Assembly (NCBI GenBank): GCA_023134675.1
Contig: JAGLUQ010000003.1
Span: 1-16,393 of the forward strand
Direction: 5' to 3'
DNA: 16,393 bases
Origin: Candidatus Aenigmatarchaeota archaeon
GTDB taxonomy: Archaea > EX4484-52 > GLR71
A model generated the notes under the pieces. That model was given only the letters and a program-made list of their open reading frames with translations. It ran no database searches and was not told where the DNA came from. The translations under genes and the position numbers were made by a program. Of this stretch, positions 1 to 6,021 are shown piece after piece (position 1 is the stretch's first letter; each line of letters opens with the position of its first letter).

Positions 1-32
1 CTGCTGTCCTTATCAATAATCTTAAGTTTCAT
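1..32 (-). CDS. rpoD: RNA polymerase subunit D (Rpo3/RpoD), N-terminal fragment
   Basis: Only the first ten or so codons are present, beginning MKLKIIDKDS; the rest lies beyond the left edge. The assignment rests on two things. The short hydrophobic/Lys N-terminus resembles archaeal Rpo3 (family knowledge: often MK(I/L)-type starts). The position directly after rps13-rps4-rps11 is where rpoD sits in archaea. The ATG follows the rps11 stop codon by only 2 nt, and a GGAGGGTG ribosome binding site lies inside the end of rps11, so translational coupling is likely. Rpo3 forms the assembly platform of RNA polymerase with Rpo11. The identity is an inference from context. Confidence 0.75.
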   Translation of the reverse strand, partial: MKLKIIDKDS

Positions 33-34
33 AT

Positions 35-439
35 CTACACCCTCCTTCCACGTCTTCCGCCTTTCTTTCGCGTCTTATCATGAGGCAGAGGCGTCACATC
101 CTTAATGTTACCAATTCTCAATCCGCCTTTGATAAGCGCACGTATAGCTGGCTGAGCACCTTTACCCGGTGTCTTTGCCTTGTTTCCGCCAGGAGCCCTC
201 ACATTGACATGAACTCCGGTTATACCTTTCTCACGTGCTTCCTGAGCAACTCTCTGGGCAGCCTGCATAGATGCATACGGAGCCGCCTGATCACGACCTC
301 TGTCTGTCATCATACCGCCACTGCTCTTTGAAAGAGTTTCCGCACCGGTAATGTCTGTAAGAGTTATTAGGATATTGTTGAAACTGCTGTATATATGCAC
401 AATCCCCCATTTCTGAGGTTTTCCAGTATCTTTATTCAT
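35..439 (-). CDS. rps11: 30S ribosomal protein uS11
   Basis: This 134-aa protein of the small-subunit platform binds 16S rRNA near the mRNA exit. Recognisable uS11 features are the N-terminal [21 protein letters not shown] stretch, the [23 protein letters not shown] core, [11 protein letters not shown], and the C-terminal [21 protein letters not shown] tail that contacts rRNA. Length is normal for archaea. The ATG overlaps the rps4 stop codon by 4 bp (ATGA), and an excellent GGAGGTGCTGAT ribosome binding site lies in the last codons of rps4. It is third in the rps13-rps4-rps11-rpoD unit and probably depends on the rps13 promoter. Confidence 0.98.
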   Translation of the reverse strand: MNKDTGKPQKWGIVHIYSSFNNILITLTDITGAETLSKSSGGMMTDRGRDQAAPYASMQAAQRVAQEAREKGITGVHVNVRAPGGNKAKTPGKGAQPAIRALIKGGLRIGNIKDVTPLPHDKTRKKGGRRGRRV

Positions 440-1113
440 TTATCAGCACCTCCTGTAGTTGCAGGCTTTGTACCTGCAGGCGCAGCACCGCCTTGCCTGT
501 TGAATGGGGCACCGCCTTGCCTGTTGAATGGAGCACCGCCACCTCTCCTATTGAAAGGACGCCCTCGACCAAACCTACCTTGCTGAGGAGATATTACCCT
601 TTCTTTTACTTTTTTTGGCGCATGCTCAAAAGAAGAAGCAAGAGCAGATCTGGAACTGAAAGAGATAAGATTCTCTTCATCCTGACAGACAATATACTTA
701 GGTGATGTCACTTTTATACCATCCACAAATATATGGCCATGAACAATAAACTGCCTTGCCTGAAGATATGAATTCGCAAGCTTTTTCCTGACAACCTGCG
801 TCTCAAGCCTGCGCTCAAGGAAAGCTTTCACGTCAAAGTCAAGTATAGTGTCAATAGATACCTCTTTCTCACCGATCATACCATATTTCACAACTTTCTG
901 AAGAAGAGTCTTCTCCGCATCGTCATCCTTGGATGCGATAATCGTCCTGGCACGCCTCTTGACATCCCTTATAAAAGCTTCAGCCCTGTATATCTCATTT
1001 TTTCTCCTCAGGCCGAAATCATTCATGAGAACTTTCTCAGCAGTTATTCTATCCTTATCATAAGGTCTTGTAGGTCGACTAAATGCCTTTTTTGAACGTC
1101 TTGGATCTCCCAT
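436..1113 (-). CDS. rps4: 30S ribosomal protein uS4 with Gly/Arg-rich C-terminal tail
   Basis: This 225-aa uS4 is a primary 16S rRNA binder. The N-terminal [19 protein letters not shown] is archaeal in type, and an S4 RNA-binding domain spans roughly residues 101-160 ([17 protein letters not shown], then [14 protein letters not shown]). Residues about 174-225 form an unusual tail rich in Gly, Arg, Asn and Gln, with GGAPFNRQ repeated, ending in an Ala/Thr/Gly stretch. The tail resembles RGG-type RNA-binding sequence (inference). Start: GGTGAT lies 5 nt before the ATG. The gene is 10 nt downstream of rps13 and overlaps rps11. Archaeal uS4 usually stops near residue 170-180, so the tail is extra. 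Confidence 0.97.
   Translation of the reverse strand: MGDPRRSKKAFSRPTRPYDKDRITAEKVLMNDFGLRRKNEIYRAEAFIRDVKRRARTIIASKDDDAEKTLLQKVVKYGMIGEKEVSIDTILDFDVKAFLERRLETQVVRKKLANSYLQARQFIVHGHIFVDGIKVTSPKYIVCQDEENLISFSSRSALASSFEHAPKKVKERVISPQQGRFGRGRPFNRRGGGAPFNRQGGAPFNRQGGAAPAGTKPATTGGADK
493..540 (-). repeat. Two tandem 24-bp repeats in the rps4 tail
   Basis: Copies at 493-516 and 517-540 differ by a single base. Each encodes the octapeptide GGAPFNRQ in register, with a degenerate third copy (PFNRRGGG) just upstream in the coding direction. Near identity at DNA level suggests recent slippage or duplication within the reading frame. Confidence 0.9.
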
Positions 1114-1123
1114 ATCATATCAC

Positions 1124-1651
1124 CTACTTTTTCTTCCTGGAGGCAACGCCACTTTTCCTGAAAGATGACTTTGTCCTCTGCCCTCTTACAGGAAGGCCAA
1201 GCTCATGCCTTATTCCGCGATAGGCTCGGATTTTTCTTAGCCTGTTTATATCATCACGAAGCATAAGCCGTATATCAGAACCGGTCAGATGCCTATCCTC
1301 ACCGGAAACATAATCATTTCTCCTGTTGACATACCATGAAGGAATGCCGGACTTTACAGGATTGTCTATAATATTCTCTATCTTCTCTATATCCTTTTCA
1401 GTAAGAGTTTCAACTTTGTTGTTATGGTCCATCCCTGCAACATAGAGCACTGCTCTTGACAGGTTGTAGTCAACACCAGTTATCGCAGTAAGCCCTATAC
1501 CTACTGCCTTATCAGAAACAACATCCGTACCTTTGATACGTATAATGTTTTTTGCAAGTTTTGCGTCAGGCCTGCCTTTAGCAGCAGCCTTGACATCATC
1601 CTTAGCGCCCTGTTTAGGCACTTCACCTTTTTTCAAATCTTTTTTAGCCAT
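1124..1651 (-). CDS. rps13: 30S ribosomal protein uS13 with Lys-rich N-terminal extension
   Basis: This 175-aa uS13 belongs to the small-subunit head and contacts tRNA and the B1 bridges. The conserved core begins near residue 35 (NIIRIKGTDVVSDKAVGIGLTAITGV) and ends with the Arg/Lys tail YRGIRHELGLPVRGQRTKSSFRKSGVASRKKK. The first ~33 residues (MAKKDLKKGEVPKQGAKDD...) are a Lys/Ala/Asp-rich extension not part of the usual core. The start is at 1651 because GGGGGAGT lies 4 nt upstream; an in-frame TTG further upstream would add 14 residues but overlaps the leader hairpin. First gene of the rps13-rps4-rps11-rpoD unit. Confidence 0.97.
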   Translation of the reverse strand: MAKKDLKKGEVPKQGAKDDVKAAAKGRPDAKLAKNIIRIKGTDVVSDKAVGIGLTAITGVDYNLSRAVLYVAGMDHNNKVETLTEKDIEKIENIIDNPVKSGIPSWYVNRRNDYVSGEDRHLTGSDIRLMLRDDINRLRKIRAYRGIRHELGLPVRGQRTKSSFRKSGVASRKKK

Positions 1652-1777
1652 ATTTACTCCCCCATTTTTTTGGCTTCGGGAATTCGAAACCAACGGCAGT
1701 CAATTACCGAGAGAATATAATGCACATCGACAGGAACATGAAATATGCAATCAAGAATCCGTCTGCGCAATAAATTA
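1652..1777 (-). promoter_or_regulatory. Long rps13 5' leader with hairpin before the ribosome binding site
   Basis: If transcription starts about 26 nt downstream of the TATA box at 1800-1807, the leader is about 126 nt. It holds a 7-bp hairpin at 1672-1691: GGUUUCG pairs with CGAAGCC (one G-U pair) around a 6-nt loop. The G-U pair becomes a C-A mismatch on the other strand, so the stem suits minus-strand RNA. It ends about 7 nt before the GGGGGAG ribosome binding site. A weaker long-range pairing (TGCATAT with ATGTGCA) lies at about 1710-1750. A translational control role is inference. Confidence 0.5.
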
Positions 1778-1799
1778 CAATTTAAATGGCAACTATAAT

Positions 1800-1807
1800 T
1801 TTATAAA
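1800..1807 (-). promoter_or_regulatory. TATA box of the rps13 operon
   Basis: TTTATAAA is preceded by the purine/A-rich GGGCAAAACC, which could act as a BRE. It is the best match to an archaeal TATA box in the 230-nt gap between the lipoprotein gene and rps13. Expected transcription start is near 1775-1780. Confidence 0.7.
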
Positions 1808-1837
1808 GGTTTTGCCCAGACATATTGCTCTATACTT

Positions 1838-1844
1838 AAAAAAA
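1838..1844 (-). terminator. Poly-T terminator candidate after the lipoprotein gene
   Basis: Seven consecutive T on the minus strand, about 37 nt after the stop codon of the lipoprotein gene and before the rps13 TATA box. Oligo-T tracts suffice for intrinsic termination in many archaea. A second T6 run (about 1860-1865) lies between this and the stop codon. No strong hairpin is seen. Confidence 0.5.
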
Positions 1845-1881
1845 GACGCTGCCATGCAAAAAACTTTTTCCGCCATCAGGA

Positions 1882-2274
1882 TCAAACAGGCATATCATTA
1901 ATAACTTCAGGGCACATCATCTTCATCTCTTCAAGAATCATATTAGCAAGAGCATGATCTCCCTCATATTCCTTTCTGAGCCTCTCTATATCATCAGCAG
2001 TGAATCCATGTTTCTCAATCATAGATCCTAAATCATTTAACACTGCTTCCATCTCTTCCTGCTCCTCAACACCTATAAGGCTACATGCTAACTCAGCCTC
2101 TAATTTAGAATACCTTTCCCTCTCGGTCAGCGAAGCATCTCCCGTCCCGGGCGCATCAGAAACAGAATCAGAAGCGCCAGAATTATCCGAAGACGAGTCT
2201 GACTCCGAAGTGCAGCCGCTCAAAGCGACCATACAGGCAAATAAAACAAATACTATCGTCATCTTATTGTTCAT
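1882..2274 (-). CDS. Small secreted lipoprotein of unknown function
   Basis: This 130-aa protein has an N-terminal signal sequence: MNNK, a hydrophobic stretch (residues 6-18), then the lipobox LSGC with the lipidated cysteine at residue 21. A Ser/Asp/Gly-rich linker (about 22-47) leads to a mostly helical, acidic domain (about 48-130). That domain has a cysteine near each end (ELACSLIG and MMCPEV), which could form a disulfide outside the cell (inference). I do not recognise the family. The start at 2274 is supported by GTGAT 4 nt upstream; an in-frame upstream start would add ten residues before the signal peptide. It has its own TATA box at 2310-2319 and lies between the 518-aa orphan and rps13. 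Confidence 0.85.
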   Translation of the reverse strand: MNNKMTIVFVLFACMVALSGCTSESDSSSDNSGASDSVSDAPGTGDASLTERERYSKLEAELACSLIGVEEQEEMEAVLNDLGSMIEKHGFTADDIERLRKEYEGDHALANMILEEMKMMCPEVINDMPV

Positions 2275-2309
2275 GATAATCACTCTATCAATTATATTTA
2301 ACACGGCAA

Positions 2310-2319
2310 TTTATATAAA
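2310..2319 (-). promoter_or_regulatory. TATA box of the lipoprotein gene
   Basis: TTTATATAAA preceded by A-rich AAAACAAA (BRE-like). The expected start is near 2288, giving a leader of about 14 nt that just includes the GTGAT ribosome binding site. Confidence 0.65.
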
Positions 2320-2375
2320 TTTGTTTTAAAGAAGATTCTATTGTTATAACATAGCTGCCATTTTGATTATTCATC

Positions 2376-3932
2376 TTAACTTTTAAAAGCGATTCCTATC
2401 TCTTTACAGGCATAATCCTGCAATTGCAGCAAGTCTGGAGAATCCAGGCTAACCCTAGACGAAAAATGAATATCACTGCTTCCGACCAATATTCGTGAAA
2501 TTGAAAAATTATTGCTGTAAGGTGTTGCACGGCTCATATGTTCTGAGATATCAAAAGAGAATAGTCTCGCTTTCCTCGGCAATTTAATCTTTTTAATCTT
2601 AGAAGCATCATTATCTCTGGACTTTGCTGAAATATACATCTGAGGTCTGCTGTTTTTATAATATTCTTTTAATTTTTGTATTGATTCACGAGCATCTTCA
2701 GCATAAGACTGCTTAAAAAACTCAAAAAGATGTCTCTCTTTTGAAATATTATTCATATTATCTGAATCATCTCTTAAAGACTCCGGATATTTATAGCCCT
2801 CATCTTCCAAAAAATTAAGATACTGCTCTGCAGAGAAATTATCAAAATCTTTTAATGTATTATCACCAAAATGCTCTCTTGCCAGTCTTTTCACATGATT
2901 TTTCCAGAGGTCATTATTATCTAATATTAAGAATGATGGAAAATTATAATAATCGCTTATGATTTTGATTTCATTGTCCAACAATATTTTTGCCTGCTCA
3001 TCTATCAACATTGGCTTATCATATAGAATGTCCAGATCAATTGCAGGAACCTCAACAGCAAATGTCTTTAGGTCTGACAGTATATTGCTTTTTAAAATAT
3101 CAAAAAAACCATAGTTTTTTGTTAATTCAACAACATGTGTTTCATCCTCTAGTTGAGCACCATACAATGATTTTTCTAAGACTTCAACATATTTCCATAA
3201 ATATTTGACCGGAACGACAAGTTCAATGACTTCTTTAGTTCCAAAAGACATATCGAGACCTAAAGATATAGACATGGTTGACATCTGTTTTGGCTGTAGC
3301 TTTTTCTCAAAATCCGTTCTAAAATACTTTATCAGATTATTATCGCTTTTATACGCTTCAAGAAGCTTTTCAGCATCCTCTGGAGCAATGTTCAGCTTTG
3401 CAAATTGAAAGCCGAAAGATTTGCCAAGATCTTCAAGTTGGGATAGGTACTTTCCGGTTGCAGTCAAAGACATTTTATTCTGATTTGCATGCATATCTAT
3501 TTTATGGCTATCTCCATAAATACCTAATCTTGACTTTGTCGGATCAACTGTATATAAACGTGAATCAACTGTGACATCATCAAAATATAATCCTGTAATA
3601 TTTCTTTCACCCTGAAAAGCCTCAGGAGTCCAAAAGAGACCATATTTAACATCAGCAACACATTTTTTCAGCCTTAAACTTTCAGCTTTCCGAAAGCAAT
3701 TATCTAAAACCGGCTGCACCTCATCAAGACTTTTTCTGGAATAGCCGGAAATCAGCAGATGAGGCAATGGATCTTCATCAGAAAAATTCATCTCTTCTAC
3801 ATCTAAATCAATATTATAAAAATCATCAGGAAAAGTTATATTATCATATAACCACTCATATATTTGTTCCGGGAATAATTTTCCATCTGATATAATCGCC
3901 TTTAAGTCACTTAATAACACAGATAATTCCAT
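2376..3932 (-). CDS. Hypothetical 518-aa soluble protein, probably leaderless
   Basis: I do not recognise this protein. It has no signal peptide or membrane segment and no Walker, zinc or nuclease motif that I can see. It is rich in Asp, Lys, Ser, Leu and aromatics. Residues about 55-150 (PLPHLLISGYSR ... YGLFWTPEAFQGERNITGLYFDDV) look like a folded alpha/beta region. The middle is largely helical, and the C-terminal ~75 residues (KARLFSFDISEHMSRATPYSNNFSISRILVG) look beta-rich. The gene looks more AT-rich by eye than the flanking ribosomal genes. A TATA box lies about 27 nt before the ATG with no Shine-Dalgarno site, indicating leaderless translation. It sits between tRNA-Ser and the lipoprotein gene, a position usually taken by rps13. 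Confidence 0.85.
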   Translation of the reverse strand: MELSVLLSDLKAIISDGKLFPEQIYEWLYDNITFPDDFYNIDLDVEEMNFSDEDPLPHLLISGYSRKSLDEVQPVLDNCFRKAESLRLKKCVADVKYGLFWTPEAFQGERNITGLYFDDVTVDSRLYTVDPTKSRLGIYGDSHKIDMHANQNKMSLTATGKYLSQLEDLGKSFGFQFAKLNIAPEDAEKLLEAYKSDNNLIKYFRTDFEKKLQPKQMSTMSISLGLDMSFGTKEVIELVVPVKYLWKYVEVLEKSLYGAQLEDETHVVELTKNYGFFDILKSNILSDLKTFAVEVPAIDLDILYDKPMLIDEQAKILLDNEIKIISDYYNFPSFLILDNNDLWKNHVKRLAREHFGDNTLKDFDNFSAEQYLNFLEDEGYKYPESLRDDSDNMNNISKERHLFEFFKQSYAEDARESIQKLKEYYKNSRPQMYISAKSRDNDASKIKKIKLPRKARLFSFDISEHMSRATPYSNNFSISRILVGSSDIHFSSRVSLDSPDLLQLQDYACKEIGIAFKS

Positions 3933-3955
3933 AATAAACTAAAGAAATATACAAT

Positions 3956-3963
3956 TTTATAAA
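3956..3963 (-). promoter_or_regulatory. TATA box of the 518-aa gene
   Basis: TTTATAAA centred about 27 nt upstream of the ATG at 3932. This spacing places the transcription start at or within 2 nt of the start codon, so the mRNA should be leaderless. Confidence 0.7.
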
Positions 3964-4006
3964 TGTTCTATTATTTATCACCAAAAAATATACAAATTAG
4001 TATAAT

Positions 4007-4021
4007 AAAAAAATAAAAAAA
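4007..4021 (-). terminator. Oligo-T terminator of tRNA-Ser
   Basis: Two runs of seven T separated by one A on the minus strand, starting 1 nt after the tRNA discriminator base. This is a typical archaeal oligo-T terminator and isolates the tRNA from the 518-aa gene. Confidence 0.75.
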
Positions 4022-4022
4022 G

Positions 4023-4106
4023 CGCAGAGAGGGCGATTCGAACACCCGCGGGTCAAGACCCACTGGATCTCAAGTCCAGCGCTCTACCTGGCTAAGCGAC
4101 CTCTGC
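4023..4106 (-). tRNA. tRNA-Ser (anticodon UGA)
   Basis: An 84-nt class II tRNA. The acceptor stem GCAGAGG pairs with TCTCTGC (last pair G-U), and the discriminator is G73, as usual for archaeal tRNA-Ser. The D arm is GCT/AGC around TAGCCAGGTAG. The anticodon arm is CTGGA-CTTGAGA-TCCAG, giving anticodon TGA that reads UCA and other UCN codons. The long variable arm has a GGGTC/CCC stem and the T arm is GGGTG-TTCGAAT-CGCCC. There is no intron and CCA is not encoded. The gene lies between the Trm112-like gene and the 518-aa gene, with its own promoter and terminator. Confidence 0.97.
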
Positions 4107-4120
4107 ACAAAACATCTATA

Positions 4121-4138
4121 GTATATAAACTTTAAAAA
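4121..4138 (-). promoter_or_regulatory. TATA region of tRNA-Ser
   Basis: The minus strand reads TTTTTAAAG followed by TTTATATAC. The first element (4131-4138) is centred about 28 nt upstream of the mature tRNA 5' end and fits best. The second is slightly too close unless transcription starts a few bases inside the tRNA. Confidence 0.5.
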
Positions 4139-4148
4139 TATAGCAAAA

Positions 4149-4355
4149 TCAAAGTGAAAGCTCATGCTTAAACCCTGCCTTCTCAGCCTTTGAAACAGCC
4201 CATGCATCATCCACAAGCATATCAGGCACATCCGAATCCAAGACAGGATACGCAAGCTTACAACCCAAACACAAAATAAACATCCCTTTCTCAGATACAT
4301 CGCCCTTGCATTTAGGACATGCAAGCATCTTGAGCAGATCTTTCTTCACAGCCAT
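4149..4355 (-). CDS. Trm112-like / YcaR-family small zinc protein
   Basis: This 68-aa protein has the Trm112 family pattern: MAVKKDLLKMLACPKCKGDV, then a second CxxC (CLGC), then the characteristic LAYPVLDSDVPDMLVDDAW. Cysteines 13, 16, 29 and 32 should bind zinc. Family knowledge: Trm112 is the shared activating partner of several class I methyltransferases acting on tRNA, rRNA and release factor, in archaea as well as eukaryotes; bacterial YcaR-type members are less well understood. The start at 4355 is chosen because GTGTGAT lies 4-5 nt upstream and the conserved sequence begins there. It lies 14 nt downstream of cbf5 and is probably cotranscribed with it, fitting an RNA-modification role. 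Confidence 0.85.
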   Translation of the reverse strand: MAVKKDLLKMLACPKCKGDVSEKGMFILCLGCKLAYPVLDSDVPDMLVDDAWAVSKAEKAGFKHELSL

Positions 4356-4369
4356 AAGTATCACACATA

Positions 4370-5341
4370 TTATTTCCACATGCGCGGATATAAATCTTCC
4401 TTCATCACAATCCTGCTAAGCGTCGCCGCAACACCTTTCTTTTTAGACTTGATGTCTTCAAAACCTATCACAGCCTTACCGATCCCTATAAGCTCGCCTT
4501 TTAAGGTCATCACAGCCACAGGGTCATCAGCAGCCACATCAGAAGAATACAGGGATATCCCGCCCACATGAAGCGGAGCGCCATGGCACAGCGCAGACAC
4601 TGTGGAATCCTTGACAAGCATCTTTTTCATATGCTTAACACCAAACTCAAGAGGCTTCAATACCTCCCGAAGCTTAGACTCATCCCCCGTCTCTTTCCAT
4701 GTCTCAAAAGCATCCTTAAGGTCATGGAGGGTAAAGGCCTGCTCCTCTTTGAAAGGCCCTGCTCGCGTCCTGCGAAGCGCATGCATATGTGCCTTGACAC
4801 CCAGCCTTTTGCCCAGATCAACGCACAGTGTCCTTATATAAGTGCCTGCCTGCACATCTGACCTGAAAAGTACATAATCGCCTGATATTTCAAGAATCTC
4901 TAAAGAATATATGTTCCTCTGCCTGAGCCTTCTCTTGACTGCAGACTTGACAGGAGGCATCTGCGTGATAGTGCCGACAAAATCATTAACAGCATCCCTA
5001 ATCTTTTTTTCAGGCACAATCTTATGCAGCTTCATGATAAATACATATTCCTTGCCTTCAGTAAGAAGGGCAGGAGTAATCTTTGTAGAAGTATTCACTA
5101 AAGAAGGCAGGACGCCTGTGACGGCAGGATCCAAAGTTCCCGCATGCCCTACTTTCTTTGCACCGAGAATCTCGCGTATCCAGGCAGCGACCTGATGCGA
5201 TGTCGGGCCTGCCGGCTTGTCTATGATGACAAGGCCTTTGTCCAGACACTCATCTATCTTACGCTCATGCGGATAGCAGCCGAACTCAGAATCTGTCTCA
5301 GACATTTCCTTGACAGCCAGGCCGGAGTATTCTTTCAACAT
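4370..5341 (-). CDS. cbf5: tRNA/rRNA pseudouridine synthase Cbf5 (H/ACA RNP catalytic subunit)
   Basis: This 323-aa TruB-family enzyme converts uridine to pseudouridine, guided by H/ACA RNAs with Nop10, Gar1 and L7Ae, and may modify tRNA U55. Motifs in order: GLVIIDKPAGPTSHQV (about 36-51), catalytic GTLDPAVTG with Asp71, the MPPVKSAVKRRLRQRNIY motif, AGTYIRTLCVDLG, then a C-terminal PUA domain (about 235-323, VSALCHGAPLHVGGI ... DPVAVMTLKGELIGIG). The archaeal N-terminal extension that packs on the PUA domain is present. The start at 5341 has no strong ribosome binding site, and Met13 is an alternative. It follows rpl14e by 6 nt, the usual archaeal order. Confidence 0.96.
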   Translation of the reverse strand: MLKEYSGLAVKEMSETDSEFGCYPHERKIDECLDKGLVIIDKPAGPTSHQVAAWIREILGAKKVGHAGTLDPAVTGVLPSLVNTSTKITPALLTEGKEYVFIMKLHKIVPEKKIRDAVNDFVGTITQMPPVKSAVKRRLRQRNIYSLEILEISGDYVLFRSDVQAGTYIRTLCVDLGKRLGVKAHMHALRRTRAGPFKEEQAFTLHDLKDAFETWKETGDESKLREVLKPLEFGVKHMKKMLVKDSTVSALCHGAPLHVGGISLYSSDVAADDPVAVMTLKGELIGIGKAVIGFEDIKSKKKGVAATLSRIVMKEDLYPRMWK

Positions 5342-5347
5342 AGAAAA

Positions 5348-5623
5348 TCAAAGATTAAGACCTGTTTTCATCTTGTCAGAAAGCTTTGCGCTCTCGACAG
5401 CCTTCAACACATCTTCATCGCTTGCTTTAGCCTTTATCTTTAAAATATCTGAAGTAGGCTCTATATGCGATATATTGCATTTTCTTCTCTTCACACCGTT
5501 AAGCGCCTTAGGTCCTGTTATCTCAACATATGAACCATCAGCCGCATCCGTAATGACGCAGTACTTTGACGCATCTTTACCGGCAATCTTAACACAGACT
5601 CTACCTATTGATATTGCAGACAT
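5348..5623 (-). CDS. rpl14e: 50S ribosomal protein eL14
   Basis: This 91-aa archaeal/eukaryotic large-subunit protein is recognised by the N-terminal ISIGRVCVKIAGKDASKYCVITDA (a KOW-like SH3 barrel), YVEITGPKALNGVKRRKCNISHIEPT, and a C-terminal helix (SDEDVLKAVESAKL). The start at 5623 is set by GGTGAT 4 nt upstream; starting three codons earlier would bury that site. The gene is just downstream of rpl34e and upstream of cbf5. In many archaea cmk (cytidylate kinase) lies between rpl34e and rpl14e, but here the two are adjacent. Confidence 0.94.
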   Translation of the reverse strand: MSAISIGRVCVKIAGKDASKYCVITDAADGSYVEITGPKALNGVKRRKCNISHIEPTSDILKIKAKASDEDVLKAVESAKLSDKMKTGLNL

Positions 5624-5642
5624 AATCATCACCTTAAACCTC

Positions 5643-5906
5643 TTATACTCTTGCCTTAACCTTTATATTCTCTCTTGCGCACTTGCTGCAGAGAACACCG
5701 CCGAAAGGACGTTCAGGCCTTTTCTCAGTCTTGGCAAGCTTTGCTATCTGCGCATCCTTGCCTGTAGGCACTGCAGGAAGCGCAGTACCGCATGAAGCAC
5801 AGTGAGCTTTAGACACGCCCTTGCGCCTGTAATGGATAACATTGCTTCCACCAGGAAGGCTTTTCTTTATCCTCTTGAACGATCTTGATCGAAATCTTGG
5901 TTCCAT
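5643..5906 (-). CDS. rpl34e: 50S ribosomal protein eL34
   Basis: This 87-aa zinc-binding large-subunit protein begins with the typical MEPRFRSRSFKRIKKSLPGG and HYRRKG. Two CxxC pairs (Cys36/39 in HCASCG and Cys73/76 in LCSKCAREN) form the zinc ribbon, with the ALPAVP segment between them. The start at 5906 follows GGTGAT by 6 nt; an upstream in-frame start would add 15 residues lacking family similarity. A 115-nt gap before it holds a possible promoter. Confidence 0.95.
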   Translation of the reverse strand: MEPRFRSRSFKRIKKSLPGGSNVIHYRRKGVSKAHCASCGTALPAVPTGKDAQIAKLAKTEKRPERPFGGVLCSKCARENIKVKARV

Positions 5907-5990
5907 AACATAATCACCTGTACAATATGAACAAATATATTTTGTCCACATTCAAATTATTATAACAGATATGTTTTTTGGTACAAAACT

Positions 5991-5998
5991 TTTTAAAC
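5991..5998 (-). promoter_or_regulatory. Possible TATA box upstream of rpl34e
   Basis: The minus strand reads GTTTAGTTTAAAAAGTTTTG in the 115-nt gap between the DUF106 gene and rpl34e. The TTTAAAAAG element is about 90 nt upstream of the ATG. It is weaker than the TTTATAAA boxes elsewhere in the window. Confidence 0.4.
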
Positions 5999-6021
5999 TA
6001 AACACATATCTAAAAATATTA

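Noticed and set aside
1652..1693. Extended rps13 N-terminus beginning at an upstream TTG
   Set aside because: It would lie across the hairpin and the ribosome binding site; GGGGGAGT is ideally placed for the ATG at 1651.
1699..1734. Possible 11-codon upstream reading frame in the rps13 leader
   Set aside because: It starts ATGTTCCTG and ends at TAA, but has no ribosome binding site and could arise by chance in 126 nt.
4023..4106. tRNA-Ser as an integration site (att) for the orphan gene region
   Set aside because: I see no direct copy of the tRNA 3' end in the following 2.4 kb and no integrase gene.
4070..4324. Minus-strand frame overlapping tRNA-Ser and the Trm112-like gene
   Set aside because: It runs through the tRNA and uses a different frame from the clear Trm112 match.
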